A stretch of 64,000 nucleotides of DNA, taken from assembly GCA_016716335.1 (NCBI GenBank), contig JADJWN010000011.1:69499-133498 (forward strand). Direction: 5' to 3'. Below are positions 28,873 to 38,653 of the stretch, piece by piece (position 1 is the first letter of the stretch; each line of letters opens with the position of its first letter). The position numbers and the translations under genes were made by a program. Origin of the DNA: Saprospiraceae bacterium. Lineage in GTDB: Bacteria > Bacteroidota > Bacteroidia > Chitinophagales > Saprospiraceae. The notes below the pieces were generated by a model, which did no database searches, was not told the DNA's origin, and saw nothing but the letters and a program-made list of their open reading frames with translations.

Positions 28873-29802
28873 ATGATAGTATTACTTGATTTTTGTTCAT
28901 TGCCGTGGTGGTTGCCATGGTTACTACCTTTTCTGTTAGGTCTGGCCTTAGGCTGGCTATTGTGGGCAAGGTTCAAACAGATGTTTGAAGATGCTCAGAA
29001 TACCATTGCTGACAGAGATAACACTATAAGAAGCCTGGAAGCAGACCTGCAAAACTGTAAAAAAATGAGAATGGAAGCCGAAGGCAATGTGGCTTTACTG
29101 AAGGGCAGAATAAGAGAAATGGAAGCTCAGCTCGGTGAAAGTGCCGGAGAGCCGGCCGGTCTGAAAGTCGGAGCTGTACCTCTGACTCAGGATAGCGGAG
29201 ACAAATATTTTAATGTCATCGGCACTGACAATCTTCAGATCATCGAAGGCATAGGCCCCAAAATGGAGGAAATCCTTAAAGAAAACGGAGTAAAGGATTT
29301 TGAAACATTAGAGAATATGACTCCATCTGATATCAGGGCTATCTTAGACAAATATGGAGACAAATACAAAATCATTGATCCATCCACCTGGTCGCATCAG
29401 GCAGCTATGGCCAAAAACAGAAACTGGGAAGGATTGATCCAGCTGCAAAAATCTCTGGATACAGGACGCGGCGATACCGCAGGCGAGGATACTGACTCTA
29501 AGCTGGAAAAGTTTTTGATTAAAGCTGGAGTTCTAAGAAAATGGACTCAGGATGACCTCAAAGCAGTAGAAGGTATTGGACCTAAAATTGAGGAATTGCT
29601 TCATAACGCAGGTATCAAAACCTGGCAGCAACTCTCTGAATGCTCTGTGGAAAGAATACAGGAGATACTTACGGCCGCGGGTCCAAGATACCAACTTGCT
29701 GATCCGGGCACCTGGCCACAGCAGGCAAGACTGGCAGCAGAAGGTAAGTGGGAAGAACTGCAGGCCCTGCAGGACTCACTGACCGGAGGCCGGGAGAAGT
29801 AA
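28873..29802 (+). CDS. Membrane-anchored coiled-coil protein with two helix-hairpin-helix repeats
   Basis: From the ATG at 28873 the protein has 309 residues; a TTG six bases upstream is a weaker start. Residues 10-32 form one transmembrane helix followed by ARFKQ, so the rest should face the cytoplasm. A coiled coil covers about 35-90. Two homologous units of about 78 residues follow, with GIGPK at 126-130 and 234-238 and shared blocks such as EGIGPK.EE.L..G, P.TW..QA.MA and LQ.SL. This helix-hairpin-helix style binds DNA or protein in many families; I recall a similar unit at the end of ribosomal protein L21 in some Bacteroidota. No catalytic residues are visible. It pairs with the OmpA-like gene upstream. 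Confidence 0.82.
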   Translation: MIVLLDFCSLPWWLPWLLPFLLGLALGWLLWARFKQMFEDAQNTIADRDNTIRSLEADLQNCKKMRMEAEGNVALLKGRIREMEAQLGESAGEPAGLKVGAVPLTQDSGDKYFNVIGTDNLQIIEGIGPKMEEILKENGVKDFETLENMTPSDIRAILDKYGDKYKIIDPSTWSHQAAMAKNRNWEGLIQLQKSLDTGRGDTAGEDTDSKLEKFLIKAGVLRKWTQDDLKAVEGIGPKIEELLHNAGIKTWQQLSECSVERIQEILTAAGPRYQLADPGTWPQQARLAAEGKWEELQALQDSLTGGREK

Positions 29803-29814
29803 ATACTCTCCTTC

Positions 29815-29885
29815 AAAAAACCATCAGATATTCTCAACTTACACTAATTAAAGACTTGTGGGGTGTATCTGATGGTTTTTTCTTT
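29815..29885. terminator. Bidirectional terminator between the HhH gene and the MFS gene
   Basis: A 16-base-pair stem formed by AAAAAACCATCAGATA (29815-29830) and its complement at 29866-29881, with a 35-base loop. The A- and T-runs at the ends make it work for both convergent genes. Confidence 0.7.
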
Positions 29886-29935
29886 TTGAAAATATTGAGA
29901 AACTTCCTACCCTCCACAATAAAATTAACTGCAAA

Positions 29936-31096
29936 TCAATAAAGCCTCACCCGAAGGGAAAAAATCAGCCACACAGCTCCCAATATCACTACAAAGCCAA
30001 AGGCAGTCATCAGGTTGGTAAGATTGGAGATGAATCCGATTATGACCGGGCCAACCAAAAAACCGCCCATAGCAAAGGTATTCATAATGGCAAGACCTGT
30101 TCCTCTGGGCAAATCCGGTATGCGTCCGGCACTGGCATACAAAATCGGTGCGCCGCACGACACTCCCAGACCCACCAGGGCAAATCCCAGTACAGCTGTC
30201 AAAGTAAATGGAAGAAAAATTGCCACCCCCAATCCTGTAATGGTCAGTACAGCACCTGACTGAAGTATAAGATTACCTCCATATCTGGGTATCAGATTAT
30301 CACCCATAAATCTGCCCAATGCCATCAGAGATGAATAAGCTGCCAGCCCCCAACCCAAAAAGTATGGATTGGTACGCACCACTTCTTTCATATACAAGGT
30401 CGTCCAGTCAGCCATGGTACCCTCCGTAAAATTGATACACAGACTGATTATAATCATCATAAGCAAAGCTCCCTTGGGTAAGAAAAGTGAAAATTTCTCC
30501 TGTCCTGCACTGCTTTTTTCCGGCTCATACAATTGCATGATGACCGGCCTCACCCTGATCGCCATAAAGACACCCATCACACCCATCAATGCCATATGTA
30601 AACCCGGAAAAATCCCGGAGGCCTGGGACGTACTGCCCGTCAGCGAACCAAGCATCAAACCAAGACTGAAAAGACCATGGCAGGTAGACATGATATTGAT
30701 TTTCTCATGCTGTTCTATGGATGAAGCACAGGTATTCATAGAAACATTGAGCGCCGTAATCCCCAACCCGCTCAATATCAAACCCAAAGGCACAATCGGG
30801 AAAAAAACTATACTCAGCGGTATGGAATATGCCACAGAAATAAAAAACATACTGGCAATGGTAACCTTGCGCATCCCGAAAAGCTGGATCAATATGGCCG
30901 CAAAAGGATTGAAAATCATAGCTCCCAAAGGCATACAGAGCAGCAAAATGCCCAGTGCAGAGTCATTCAGGTGGTACTGCTGCTTTACATATGGAATCAT
31001 GGTGGCCCAATTGCCAAAGAGAAATCCCAGCAATACAAATGCTACTCCTACGGCCCTGCTTTCTTTATGGTTGAAAAATACTTTTAAATGCTGCAT
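29936..31096 (-). CDS. Major facilitator superfamily transporter (YbjJ-like)
   Basis: The 386-residue inner-membrane protein has about twelve transmembrane helices in two halves. The N-terminal half contains FLFGNWATMIPYVKQQY and the loop LFGMRKVTIA; the second half contains GLAAYSSLMALGRFMGDNLI and SCGAPILYASAGR, a pattern similar to the YbjJ/fucose-permease-like MFS group. The substrate cannot be told from sequence; sugars or amino acid derivatives are typical. It has no operon partner: a bidirectional hairpin separates it from the convergent HhH gene, and 170 bases separate it from the next gene upstream. Confidence 0.88.
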   Translation of the reverse strand: MQHLKVFFNHKESRAVGVAFVLLGFLFGNWATMIPYVKQQYHLNDSALGILLLCMPLGAMIFNPFAAILIQLFGMRKVTIASMFFISVAYSIPLSIVFFPIVPLGLILSGLGITALNVSMNTCASSIEQHEKINIMSTCHGLFSLGLMLGSLTGSTSQASGIFPGLHMALMGVMGVFMAIRVRPVIMQLYEPEKSSAGQEKFSLFLPKGALLMMIIISLCINFTEGTMADWTTLYMKEVVRTNPYFLGWGLAAYSSLMALGRFMGDNLIPRYGGNLILQSGAVLTITGLGVAIFLPFTLTAVLGFALVGLGVSCGAPILYASAGRIPDLPRGTGLAIMNTFAMGGFLVGPVIIGFISNLTNLMTAFGFVVILGAVWLIFSLRVRLY

Positions 31097-31270
31097 CCCA
31101 AAAGCTTAAAATTCTCAGAACTGCGAAAGTAGGCATTTTTATTACTGAAAGAATACATCACACTGATTCGCAAAGCAAATCAATTGAAAGCAGGTCCTGC
31201 ACATTCTTATCATGAGGATATCTGAAAGAATTGATTAAAAACCAATTGTATCATACTTGATTTCATATCC

Positions 31271-32035
31271 TCATGTTTTAAAAATCAGTCTCATTTCCTT
31301 CATCATTCTTGCAGCATTCCACTGACCGGGCACCAGCAATCTGCGGATGGAATATTCTTTATAATTCGGGTGTCTTTTGCCTGTAAGCTGGAATGCGCCT
31401 TTAATACCTCTCGTCCTGACCTGCCCTGCCACATTTTCGTCCCATGCTCCGAAGGGATAAGCGAGATACAATGGTTTTTTACCGGTAATATTCTCAATAG
31501 TCCGGGAAGCTTTATCCACCTGTATCTCCCAATCTCTGCCCTGCAACTTTCGCATATCCTGATGATCATAGGTATGCAGTTCGACAGCATGTCCGGCTTT
31601 GAACAATTTTTGAATTTCCTCTCCGGTCATATATCCGGGTTTGCCTATGGATACGGTCATAATAAAAAATACTCCCCTGAAGCCATACTTTTCAAGAATA
31701 GGAGCTGCAATATGAAAATGCTCCGTACGGGTATCATCAAAACTGATCATTACTGATTTCGGAGGTAAAATTTTCTTCCCGGACAGGTGCAATAAAACAT
31801 CATCGGGCATTACTGTTTTATAGCCGGATTGTGACAATTCCCGGATGTGGCTTTCAAAATTATCGGCACTGATGGTGTAGGTAGTGATTTTTGCAGCCTG
31901 TTTTTTAATGTTGTGGTAGCAAAGCACCGGTATTTCGCTCTCTGCAGTGAGCGACTGTCCATGGTGGCCTGAAGCCATGCTTATCAGGAACAATACCCCG
32001 AAAATTAATTGCATAAATCTTTTCCTCCGGTCCAT
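31271..32035 (-). CDS. Secreted polysaccharide deacetylase (NodB domain, CE4)
   Basis: The 254-residue protein begins with a signal peptide (FMQLIFGVLFLISMASGHHGQ) and then a NodB homology domain. The catalytic base and metal aspartates lie in MISFDDTRTEHF and the two metal histidines in ELHTYDHQDM (HTYDH). YLAYPFGAWDE is the conserved third motif. Such CE4 enzymes remove acetyl groups from N-acetylglucosamine in polymers such as peptidoglycan or poly-GlcNAc. The gene lies 9 bases after a lipoprotein gene with a TIM-barrel-like look, suggesting a two-gene unit working on surface glycans. The substrate is inferred. Confidence 0.9.
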   Translation of the reverse strand: MDRRKRFMQLIFGVLFLISMASGHHGQSLTAESEIPVLCYHNIKKQAAKITTYTISADNFESHIRELSQSGYKTVMPDDVLLHLSGKKILPPKSVMISFDDTRTEHFHIAAPILEKYGFRGVFFIMTVSIGKPGYMTGEEIQKLFKAGHAVELHTYDHQDMRKLQGRDWEIQVDKASRTIENITGKKPLYLAYPFGAWDENVAGQVRTRGIKGAFQLTGKRHPNYKEYSIRRLLVPGQWNAARMMKEMRLIFKT

Positions 32036-32044
32036 CTTCAGATT

Positions 32045-33083
32045 TTATTGATATTGGATATAAATCGGTCTGGGTCTCAGTTTCAGTATTTCAGGCCTGG
32101 TCATGAGTCTGTTGGGTGGTGTCCAGGTATCATTCTTATAAAATAATTTGAATCCTGTAAACTGTACCGGCTCTCCAGCAACAAATCGTCTGTAGGAGTC
32201 TATTTTTTTAGCCGGAAATCCAAATCCATCCATATTTATCACGATTTGCACTTCAGGGCAGGTTTTGATGTTTTTATAATTGGTGACCATACCTTTGGTA
32301 AAACGATGTACTACCAATATTTTGGGTGGAAGGTTGTAATTTCTCACCAGCTCTGCCAGATAATCCACTGCAAAATTGATATCTGCCGCATCCAGGGTGC
32401 CTATTCTCTTACCGGGTATGCTTCCGTCCTTCATACTCCATTCCGGATCCAGACCGAGATGCACATCGGGTTCGATGAGGTATTTTTCAAGCAGTGGCAC
32501 CTCACGCTGCACGGTACTGTGCCCTACCTGAACATCCAGAAAGGCTATACCCTCCATGCTTCTGGAGATTTCGAGCAATTTGTCTATCTGGTGAAAAGGC
32601 ATGCGGAGTCTGTACATTCCATCTTTGCCGGCGGATGACTGGGCAGTCACTGCAAGGTAATGCAAGGCTGGAATCACTGTATGCAAAGAATCTGCTTTTT
32701 GCCACAATAAGCATTCTTCCAGTAAAGAAGCTTTCATTTTATCCGTGGGTAAGGCCCAAAATACCCATCCCTGAGGAATAAAAATTGCCGTAATAAGCCA
32801 CAACTCTGTGAAAAGGCAATAATGCTCCGGGTAGTGGCCTCGGTGCCTTCACAGGCCAGCGATGATCTGTACTGTCGTGACTCAAAGACAAAACGAATTT
32901 GTCGTAAAGTGCAGTGTCCAGAACCGGAGTTGGCGCCTCAGGGGATTCGGAATCGTTTTCTCCTTGCTCATCTGAAGCTGTATTAACCTCGCCGAGATCC
33001 GGATTTTTTTTCAGCTCATTACTTTTAGATTCATTGCAGGCATACCATATCAACAAAGCAAAAAACATGCAGCACCATTTCAT
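32045..33083 (-). CDS. Uncharacterised lipoprotein (frameshifted), operon partner of the deacetylase
   Basis: Two overlapping frames give one protein of about 345 residues if one extra base is removed in the GGCCC run at 32753-32757; the joined text then reads GMGILGLPTDKM. A lipobox is seen at LLIWYAC (Cys16), followed by an acidic linker (NTASDEQGENDSESPEAP). The mature domain has VVAYYGNFYSSGMG, PALHYLAVTAQ, FLDVQVGHST, HLGLDPEWSM, ILVVHRFTKGM and VINMDGFGFPAKK, alternating hydrophobic strands as in a TIM barrel, with aspartates and a glutamate at strand ends. I recall similar uncharacterised proteins in Actinobacteria. A glycosidase-like activity is possible but unproven. Confidence 0.7.
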
Positions 33084-33159
33084 ACCATCGGGATTATGTA
33101 CCCCGCAATATAGAAACTATTTCAGGTATTACCAATGATTGTATCAGGAAGCGCAGAGA

Positions 33160-34089
33160 TTATTTTACCGGTCTCACTTTATAACCCGCTTTACGCAGCA
33201 GATGGATTACCCCGTTCTCGCCGGCGAGATGCCCTGCTCCGACTGCAAAAAAGGAGGGTTGTTTCCCGGCTTCAGCACCTATGACCGGGATCCAGTTTCT
33301 GTTGCGCTGATACAACAGGTCGTCTTCAAAACCGGTGATTTCATTCTTGCCCTCAGAAATCATGGAAACCATCGCCTCTATATTCTGACTGACATACATT
33401 TCGGTCATTTTCTTAAAACTGTCGTTTTCAACATCTGCTGTTTTTATAGATTCGACCAGCATTTTAGCCTGAGCTTCGTAAGGTATTTTATCAAAAAGGC
33501 TGATCTGAAAATCCACGGTTTCGAGTCCACCTGTGGTTTTGCCCAGTTTGTCAGCGATCTGGTACAACTCCATTTCATAAGACTTCATGCTGCCTGACCT
33601 CAATCCGTCCGGATCAAAATCCACCTGAGCAAATACGGTGAGAAACATCGGCTTCATTCTTTCCAGCATAAAGATCGGGATACCGATTCTCTTAAAATGA
33701 TTGGCTACCAGCTCGTACTCATCTTCAGAGAGCAATTCCTTTAATGTCATGCCGTCTTTCATGAATATTTTGCTCATCATACCCATGAGTGCACCCATGT
33801 CTGTCATGTCTTTGACATCAATTTCAAAAAAAACTTTGTCCGAATTTTCGAGTGCGGTGAGTGTACCTTTGGGAATGAAATAATCTTCGGCCCCTATAAT
33901 GTGAATGGTACCAAATAGATAGGAAGGCTTTTTCAGATCTTTTCCGGAGATTTCCCACAGGAGGGCATTTTCCAGGGTTTGGTATCCCTTTGTGTTTTTA
34001 GCAAGGTCTTTACCGCCGGAACAGGACAGCCATACAAACCCAAAAATCAGTGCAGAAATGGCAACAAAACTGTTTCTTAAATATCTCAA
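33160..34089 (-). CDS. TraB/GumN family lipoprotein
   Basis: The 309-residue protein has a signal peptide with a lipobox-like GFVWLSC and the TraB/GumN family features: SYLFGTIHIIGAEDYFIP close to the start, a glutamate-containing VFFEIDVKDM, and the end VGAGHLAGENGVIHLLRKAG. The paired GTIH and GAGHL motifs are typical of this Tiki-like putative metalloprotease family, in which the histidines and glutamate are thought to bind metal. The activity of bacterial members is poorly known. It stands alone between rlmB and the deacetylase unit, with short gaps and no clear promoter. Confidence 0.9.
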   Translation of the reverse strand: MRYLRNSFVAISALIFGFVWLSCSGGKDLAKNTKGYQTLENALLWEISGKDLKKPSYLFGTIHIIGAEDYFIPKGTLTALENSDKVFFEIDVKDMTDMGALMGMMSKIFMKDGMTLKELLSEDEYELVANHFKRIGIPIFMLERMKPMFLTVFAQVDFDPDGLRSGSMKSYEMELYQIADKLGKTTGGLETVDFQISLFDKIPYEAQAKMLVESIKTADVENDSFKKMTEMYVSQNIEAMVSMISEGKNEITGFEDDLLYQRNRNWIPVIGAEAGKQPSFFAVGAGHLAGENGVIHLLRKAGYKVRPVK

Positions 34090-34145
34090 GGGTAAAAATT
34101 TTTTATGGGCTTACAACGAATAATAACGGTAAATAGTTTGAGAGT

Positions 34146-34883
34146 TCAGGATTTTCGCTGTCTCTGTGCCTCATACATCAATACAGCCCCGGCTACAGAC
34201 ACATTGAGTGAATCAAAGCTGGCGGCAGCCGGAATATGTACGACTCCATCCGCCAGATCAAACAATTTGGGATTGAGACCCTTATCTTCCGCACCCAGCA
34301 ATATGGCTGCAGGCAACGTAAAATCAGTTTCATCCGGAGGCCGGGAGTTTTTGGTAATTGCGGCTGCATAGACCAGGATGCCGTGGCTTTGCAATGTGCT
34401 TACCAGATTGAATATGCTTGCATATCTGCATACCGGAATTTTAAGCAGGGCACCCGCAGATGCTTTCACAGCCTCCTCGTTGATTCTTCCGGATGCATTG
34501 CCTGTCATAACCACAGCATGAGCACCGAAAAAGTGAGCTGATCTGGCCAGCGATCCGATATTTCTCACATCACTCACACTATCCGCTACCATTATCAAGG
34601 GCGTCTCTCCCCTTTCAAAAATCTGAGCCAGTACATCTTCAATCTCAAAGTATCTGATAGGCGATATGATGGCTACCAGACCTTGATGACTTTTATTTCT
34701 GGCCAGTTCATTGAGTTTTACCTCCGGCACTTTGGCCAGAGGTATATTCCTGTTTTTACAATACTGTCTGAAATACACTTCCGTCTCACCCCTCAAAGTG
34801 TTGAGCATAAATACCTTTTCTATTTCCACTCCGCTTTCAGCAGCTTCTATGAGTGGATTTTTTCCAAATATGATGTCAGACAT
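34146..34883 (-). CDS. rlmB: 23S rRNA (guanosine-2'-O)-methyltransferase RlmB (SpoU/TrmH family)
   Basis: The 245-residue protein methylates the 2'-oxygen of a guanosine in 23S rRNA (G2251 in E. coli) using S-adenosylmethionine. It has the N-terminal L30e-like substrate domain (FGKNPLIEAAESGVEIEKVF) and a SPOUT knot with all three SpoU motifs: SDVRNIGSLARSAHFFGAHA, ILLGAEDKGLNP and IPAAASFDSLNVSVAGAVLM. Length is normal for RlmB. Other TrmH-family enzymes are possible, but the N-domain and size favour RlmB. A full promoter lies 45 bases upstream. Confidence 0.93.
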   Translation of the reverse strand: MSDIIFGKNPLIEAAESGVEIEKVFMLNTLRGETEVYFRQYCKNRNIPLAKVPEVKLNELARNKSHQGLVAIISPIRYFEIEDVLAQIFERGETPLIMVADSVSDVRNIGSLARSAHFFGAHAVVMTGNASGRINEEAVKASAGALLKIPVCRYASIFNLVSTLQSHGILVYAAAITKNSRPPDETDFTLPAAILLGAEDKGLNPKLFDLADGVVHIPAAASFDSLNVSVAGAVLMYEAQRQRKS

Positions 34884-34927
34884 TATATGAAATTTTGTGG
34901 GTTAAGACTATCTGCCCAAAATGTCGC

Positions 34928-34960
34928 CAAAAGTACAGCAAATTCATTTTTGTGAGCAAA
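34928..34960 (-). promoter_or_regulatory. Bacteroidota promoter of rlmB
   Basis: On the minus strand, TTTG at 34957-34960 and TACTTTTG at 34928-34935 are 21 bases apart, matching the TTTG-N17-23-TAnnTTTG consensus, with a leader of about 40 bases to the ATG at 34883. Confidence 0.7.
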
Positions 34961-35057
34961 AATTGTGAAAGCTTGTTTAAATTTACCGAAATTTTAAATT
35001 TCAGTTTTTAATCCAATTGTAAACATCTTTTAATCAACAAGTTAACTCCCAAATTTT

Positions 35058-38000
35058 ATGAATTTAAAAATTTACCTTTCTGCAGTATTGCTTGGGTTAT
35101 TTCTGGCGGGCACAGTGAATGGCCAGGATAATTTTCAGAAAGCCTTGAAGCATCTGATGGATAATAATAAAAATACCGGACTGAAGAGCTCCGACATCAC
35201 GGGTGCAAAACTGGCTTCTGAGGCTACCAACGAAAAGTTAGGCACCCATTACCTGTATATCGACCAATATATTCAGGATATACAGGTGCACAATGCAGTA
35301 GCCGTTTATGTATTTGACAAGAATGGAAACATTGTATCTTCCAATCATACTTTTATAAAAGATGCTGAAGCCTCAGTGTCAGCCTCGAGGGCCCGGATTA
35401 CACCGGAGTCTGCCATAATCAATGCCGCAGAACAACTGGGAGTTGCACTGAAGACAGCACCTGTATCAGTAGGAAGATCAGAATCAGGGGCCTTGAAGTT
35501 TGAACAGAACGAACTGACCAAATACCCGATATCAGCACAATTAAAATACATTCCGGCGGGTAACAAACTGGTACTTTGCTGGAATCTTCATCTCGACATG
35601 AAAGGCAATTCCGACAATTGGGATTATTTTGTAGATGCAGTGAGTGGTGAGTTCGTGTATAAATACAACATGACCTTATACTGCAGTTTTCATAATCATG
35701 CCTTTTCGAGATCTCATGACTGCACTGTGGCTCATCAGGACATTACCGATGGCAGTGATGAGTATCCGGCTGAGTCTCTGCTGTCCTCAGCTGCTGCCAG
35801 ATACAGAGTATATGCGCTTCCGGTAGAAAGCCCTGCACACGGCCCGAGAAGCCTTGTCACAGATGATCAGTATCCCAAGGCTTCACCCTTCGGATGGCAT
35901 GATACCAATGGAGTACCGGGTCATGAATTTACCACCACCCGTGGAAATAATGCCTACGCCTATCAGGACAAAAACAATGACAATTCGCCCGATCTGCCGG
36001 ATACGCAGGGAGGAAGTACGCTCACCTTCGATTTTCCGATGGATCTCAATCTGGACCCGAGACAAAATGCAGATGCTACGGTGACCAACCTGTTTTATAT
36101 GACCAATATGATGCACGACATCAGTTTTCTGACAGGATTTACAGAGCAATTCGGTAATTTCCAGCAAAGAAACTATACCGGTGCTCCGGGACAGGGAGAC
36201 CCTGTACTTTCTGAAGCATTTGATGCTTTTGAAGCCTCGCCTCAAGGTCTGAACAATGCAAATTTTTCGACTCCGCCAGATGGAGTATCAGGCAGAATGC
36301 AGATGTATCTGTGGAATAATAACGGTGGATCTGTATCTGTGGATAGTCCGGAGCAGATAGCCGGATACATAAAGCCTATCGGTTCAGCTCAGTTTGGCCG
36401 GCCTATTCCTCAGGCCAATGAAACCCCGATCACCGGTAATGCAATCATCGCAGTAGATGCCTCCAACCCCAATGAAGGTCTGGGTTGTGGCAATTTTGCC
36501 AATGCTGCTGAAATGGTGGGCAAAGTAGTACTGATAGACAGAGGTATCTGCCAGTTCAGCCAGAAAGTCTATAATGCGCAAAGAGCAGGGGCCATCGCTG
36601 TGATCATCTGCAATGTACCGGGCATCAATGGAGGTAATGGAGATGAAATGGTAGGTATGGCCGGAGGCACGAATGCCAATCTCGTGACTATCCCCTCCGT
36701 GTTTGTAGGTAAAACCAACTGCGATAAAATCAAATTTTCATTGCGCAATGACATCAGAGTAATGATCACGTTCCAGGTCAGGGACAGAGAAGGAGCAGAG
36801 TATCTGGATGGTTCGCTGGATAACGGCATCATAGCCCACGAATACGGACATGGCATATCTACCCGTCTCACCGGAGGCCGTACCAACTCCGGCTGCCTGA
36901 GCAACAATGAGCAGATGGGCGAAGGATGGAGTGACTTCTTTTCTTTGGTGACTACGCACAGACCCGGAGATACCGGCGAAATGTCCAGAGGAATCGGCAC
37001 CTATGCCAATGCAGAATCACCGGGAGGCAGAGGCATCCGGAGATTTCCTTACTCCACCAATATGAATATCAATCCGCAAACCTACAAGGACATCAGAGGC
37101 ACAACCGCACCGCATCCTCTTGGTGAGGTCTGGACAGGTTGTCTATGGGATATGTATTGGGCATTTGTCAATCTTTATGGTTTTGACCCGGACTGGAATA
37201 ATGAAAACTCCGGCAACTTCAAAGCTGTACAACTTGTCATGGAGGGAATGAAATTACAACCCTGCAGTCCGGGCTTTGTAGAGGGAAGAGATGCAATCCT
37301 CACCGCAGACTATATCATACATGAGGGCAAACACAATTGTCTTTTATGGGAAGTCTTTGCACGCCGGGGTCTTGGATTTTTTGCGGATGGAGGCAGCCCC
37401 AATGACAGAAATGATGGTAAAGAGGACTTCGAGCCACTGCCTACCTGTATCAAGGAGCTCAAAATCAGCAAAAAAGCCACCGCACTCACTACACCGGGAG
37501 GCGAAGTGGACGTAGAACTCCGGGCCATCAATCATATTCCGGCAAGACAAAACAAAGTGACCATTATTGACGAGCTACCCGACGGATTGACCTATGTGCA
37601 GGGATCAGCCAATATACAGGACGTAAAGGTAGAAGGCAATCTTCTGGTCTTCGGATTGGGCGACATGGAATATGAAGCACAGACTACCATTACCTACAAA
37701 CTGCGCACCTCAGCTTCCAATAAGTCTGTAACATTATTCAGGGATGACTTTGAAGGAGATATAGACTGGGATATCAGCGTAGAAGTAGGACAGGACAACT
37801 GGCTCCCCAGCTATGACTTTTACAGAAGTCCGGAGACATCATTCGGAGTAGCCAATCTGCCGTTTGAAATGGATGCTTCCATTTACTCTCCACCACTGCA
37901 GGTGACCGGTACAAATCCTGCCCTCAGATTCTGGCACCGCTTCAGGACTGATGCCGGGGTTGACGGCGGTTTTGTTCAGATGTCGCTCAACGGCGGATCT

Positions 38001-38633
38001 TATTTCAATGTTCCTGCGTCCAGGTTTTTAAGAAACGGACCCAATTCGGTGATCCCTTATTCTACCATAGCCATTCCTGCCCTGCAGGGATATACCGGCA
38101 ACACCAATGGCCAATGGCTCGACAGTTATATTGACCTGAGTGATTGCAAAGGTCAGACCGTTCAGTTCAGATTCCGCTTTGCCAGCAATAATGAAAACGC
38201 TCCCACAGGAGATGATGCAGGATGGTTTATAGACGACGTGGAAATACTGGACCTCTACAAGTATCTCACCAGTGCCTGTATTTTTGCCAATGATGAAGAA
38301 GCAGACAAAAAATGTACCCAGGCTGCTCAGATCCTGATCAACAGCGAAGGTACTGTAAGCACTGCGGATACCAAGCCTTCATGGTTTGAAGTCGAACTGA
38401 TACCCAATCCGGCTACCGATTACGTTTCTGTGTATATTTCATCAGCCCATTCGGGTACTGCCGCACTCAGCCTGTACAGCATGGATGGCAGGGTGCCGTA
38501 CCAAAAGCAGATAAGAGTGGATGGAAATAAATCAGTGCATGCTATTCCATTGACCGGATTGCCGGCAGGCATGTATTTCGTAAGAGTGCAGTCAGGTGCT
38601 AATTTCAGCATTCAAAAACTGATAGTGAAATAA
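35058..38633 (+). CDS. M36 (fungalysin) metallopeptidase with PA domain and T9SS sorting domain
   Basis: This 1191-residue secreted zinc protease starts with a signal peptide (MNLKIYLSAVLLGLFLAGTVNG) and an FTP-type propeptide. The catalytic domain spans about 230-800, with a protease-associated insert (about 450-560, FSQKVYNAQRAGAIAVIICN). The zinc motif HEYGH is at 594-598 and the third ligand lies in GEGWSDFF. After it come a DUF11-like unit (TTPGGEVDVELRAINH), a jelly-roll domain with FDFEGD-like start (RDDFEGDIDWDISVE) and a type A sorting domain (LTGLPAGMYFVRVQSG). It is exported by the SprA system and digests protein outside the cell. A clear terminator follows, so it is monocistronic. 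Confidence 0.95.
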   Translation: MNLKIYLSAVLLGLFLAGTVNGQDNFQKALKHLMDNNKNTGLKSSDITGAKLASEATNEKLGTHYLYIDQYIQDIQVHNAVAVYVFDKNGNIVSSNHTFIKDAEASVSASRARITPESAIINAAEQLGVALKTAPVSVGRSESGALKFEQNELTKYPISAQLKYIPAGNKLVLCWNLHLDMKGNSDNWDYFVDAVSGEFVYKYNMTLYCSFHNHAFSRSHDCTVAHQDITDGSDEYPAESLLSSAAARYRVYALPVESPAHGPRSLVTDDQYPKASPFGWHDTNGVPGHEFTTTRGNNAYAYQDKNNDNSPDLPDTQGGSTLTFDFPMDLNLDPRQNADATVTNLFYMTNMMHDISFLTGFTEQFGNFQQRNYTGAPGQGDPVLSEAFDAFEASPQGLNNANFSTPPDGVSGRMQMYLWNNNGGSVSVDSPEQIAGYIKPIGSAQFGRPIPQANETPITGNAIIAVDASNPNEGLGCGNFANAAEMVGKVVLIDRGICQFSQKVYNAQRAGAIAVIICNVPGINGGNGDEMVGMAGGTNANLVTIPSVFVGKTNCDKIKFSLRNDIRVMITFQVRDREGAEYLDGSLDNGIIAHEYGHGISTRLTGGRTNSGCLSNNEQMGEGWSDFFSLVTTHRPGDTGEMSRGIGTYANAESPGGRGIRRFPYSTNMNINPQTYKDIRGTTAPHPLGEVWTGCLWDMYWAFVNLYGFDPDWNNENSGNFKAVQLVMEGMKLQPCSPGFVEGRDAILTADYIIHEGKHNCLLWEVFARRGLGFFADGGSPNDRNDGKEDFEPLPTCIKELKISKKATALTTPGGEVDVELRAINHIPARQNKVTIIDELPDGLTYVQGSANIQDVKVEGNLLVFGLGDMEYEAQTTITYKLRTSASNKSVTLFRDDFEGDIDWDISVEVGQDNWLPSYDFYRSPETSFGVANLPFEMDASIYSPPLQVTGTNPALRFWHRFRTDAGVDGGFVQMSLNGGSYFNVPASRFLRNGPNSVIPYSTIAIPALQGYTGNTNGQWLDSYIDLSDCKGQTVQFRFRFASNNENAPTGDDAGWFIDDVEILDLYKYLTSACIFANDEEADKKCTQAAQILINSEGTVSTADTKPSWFEVELIPNPATDYVSVYISSAHSGTAALSLYSMDGRVPYQKQIRVDGNKSVHAIPLTGLPAGMYFVRVQSGANFSIQKLIVK

Positions 38634-38653
38634 GAGCTTTCCTGTTTTTCTGC

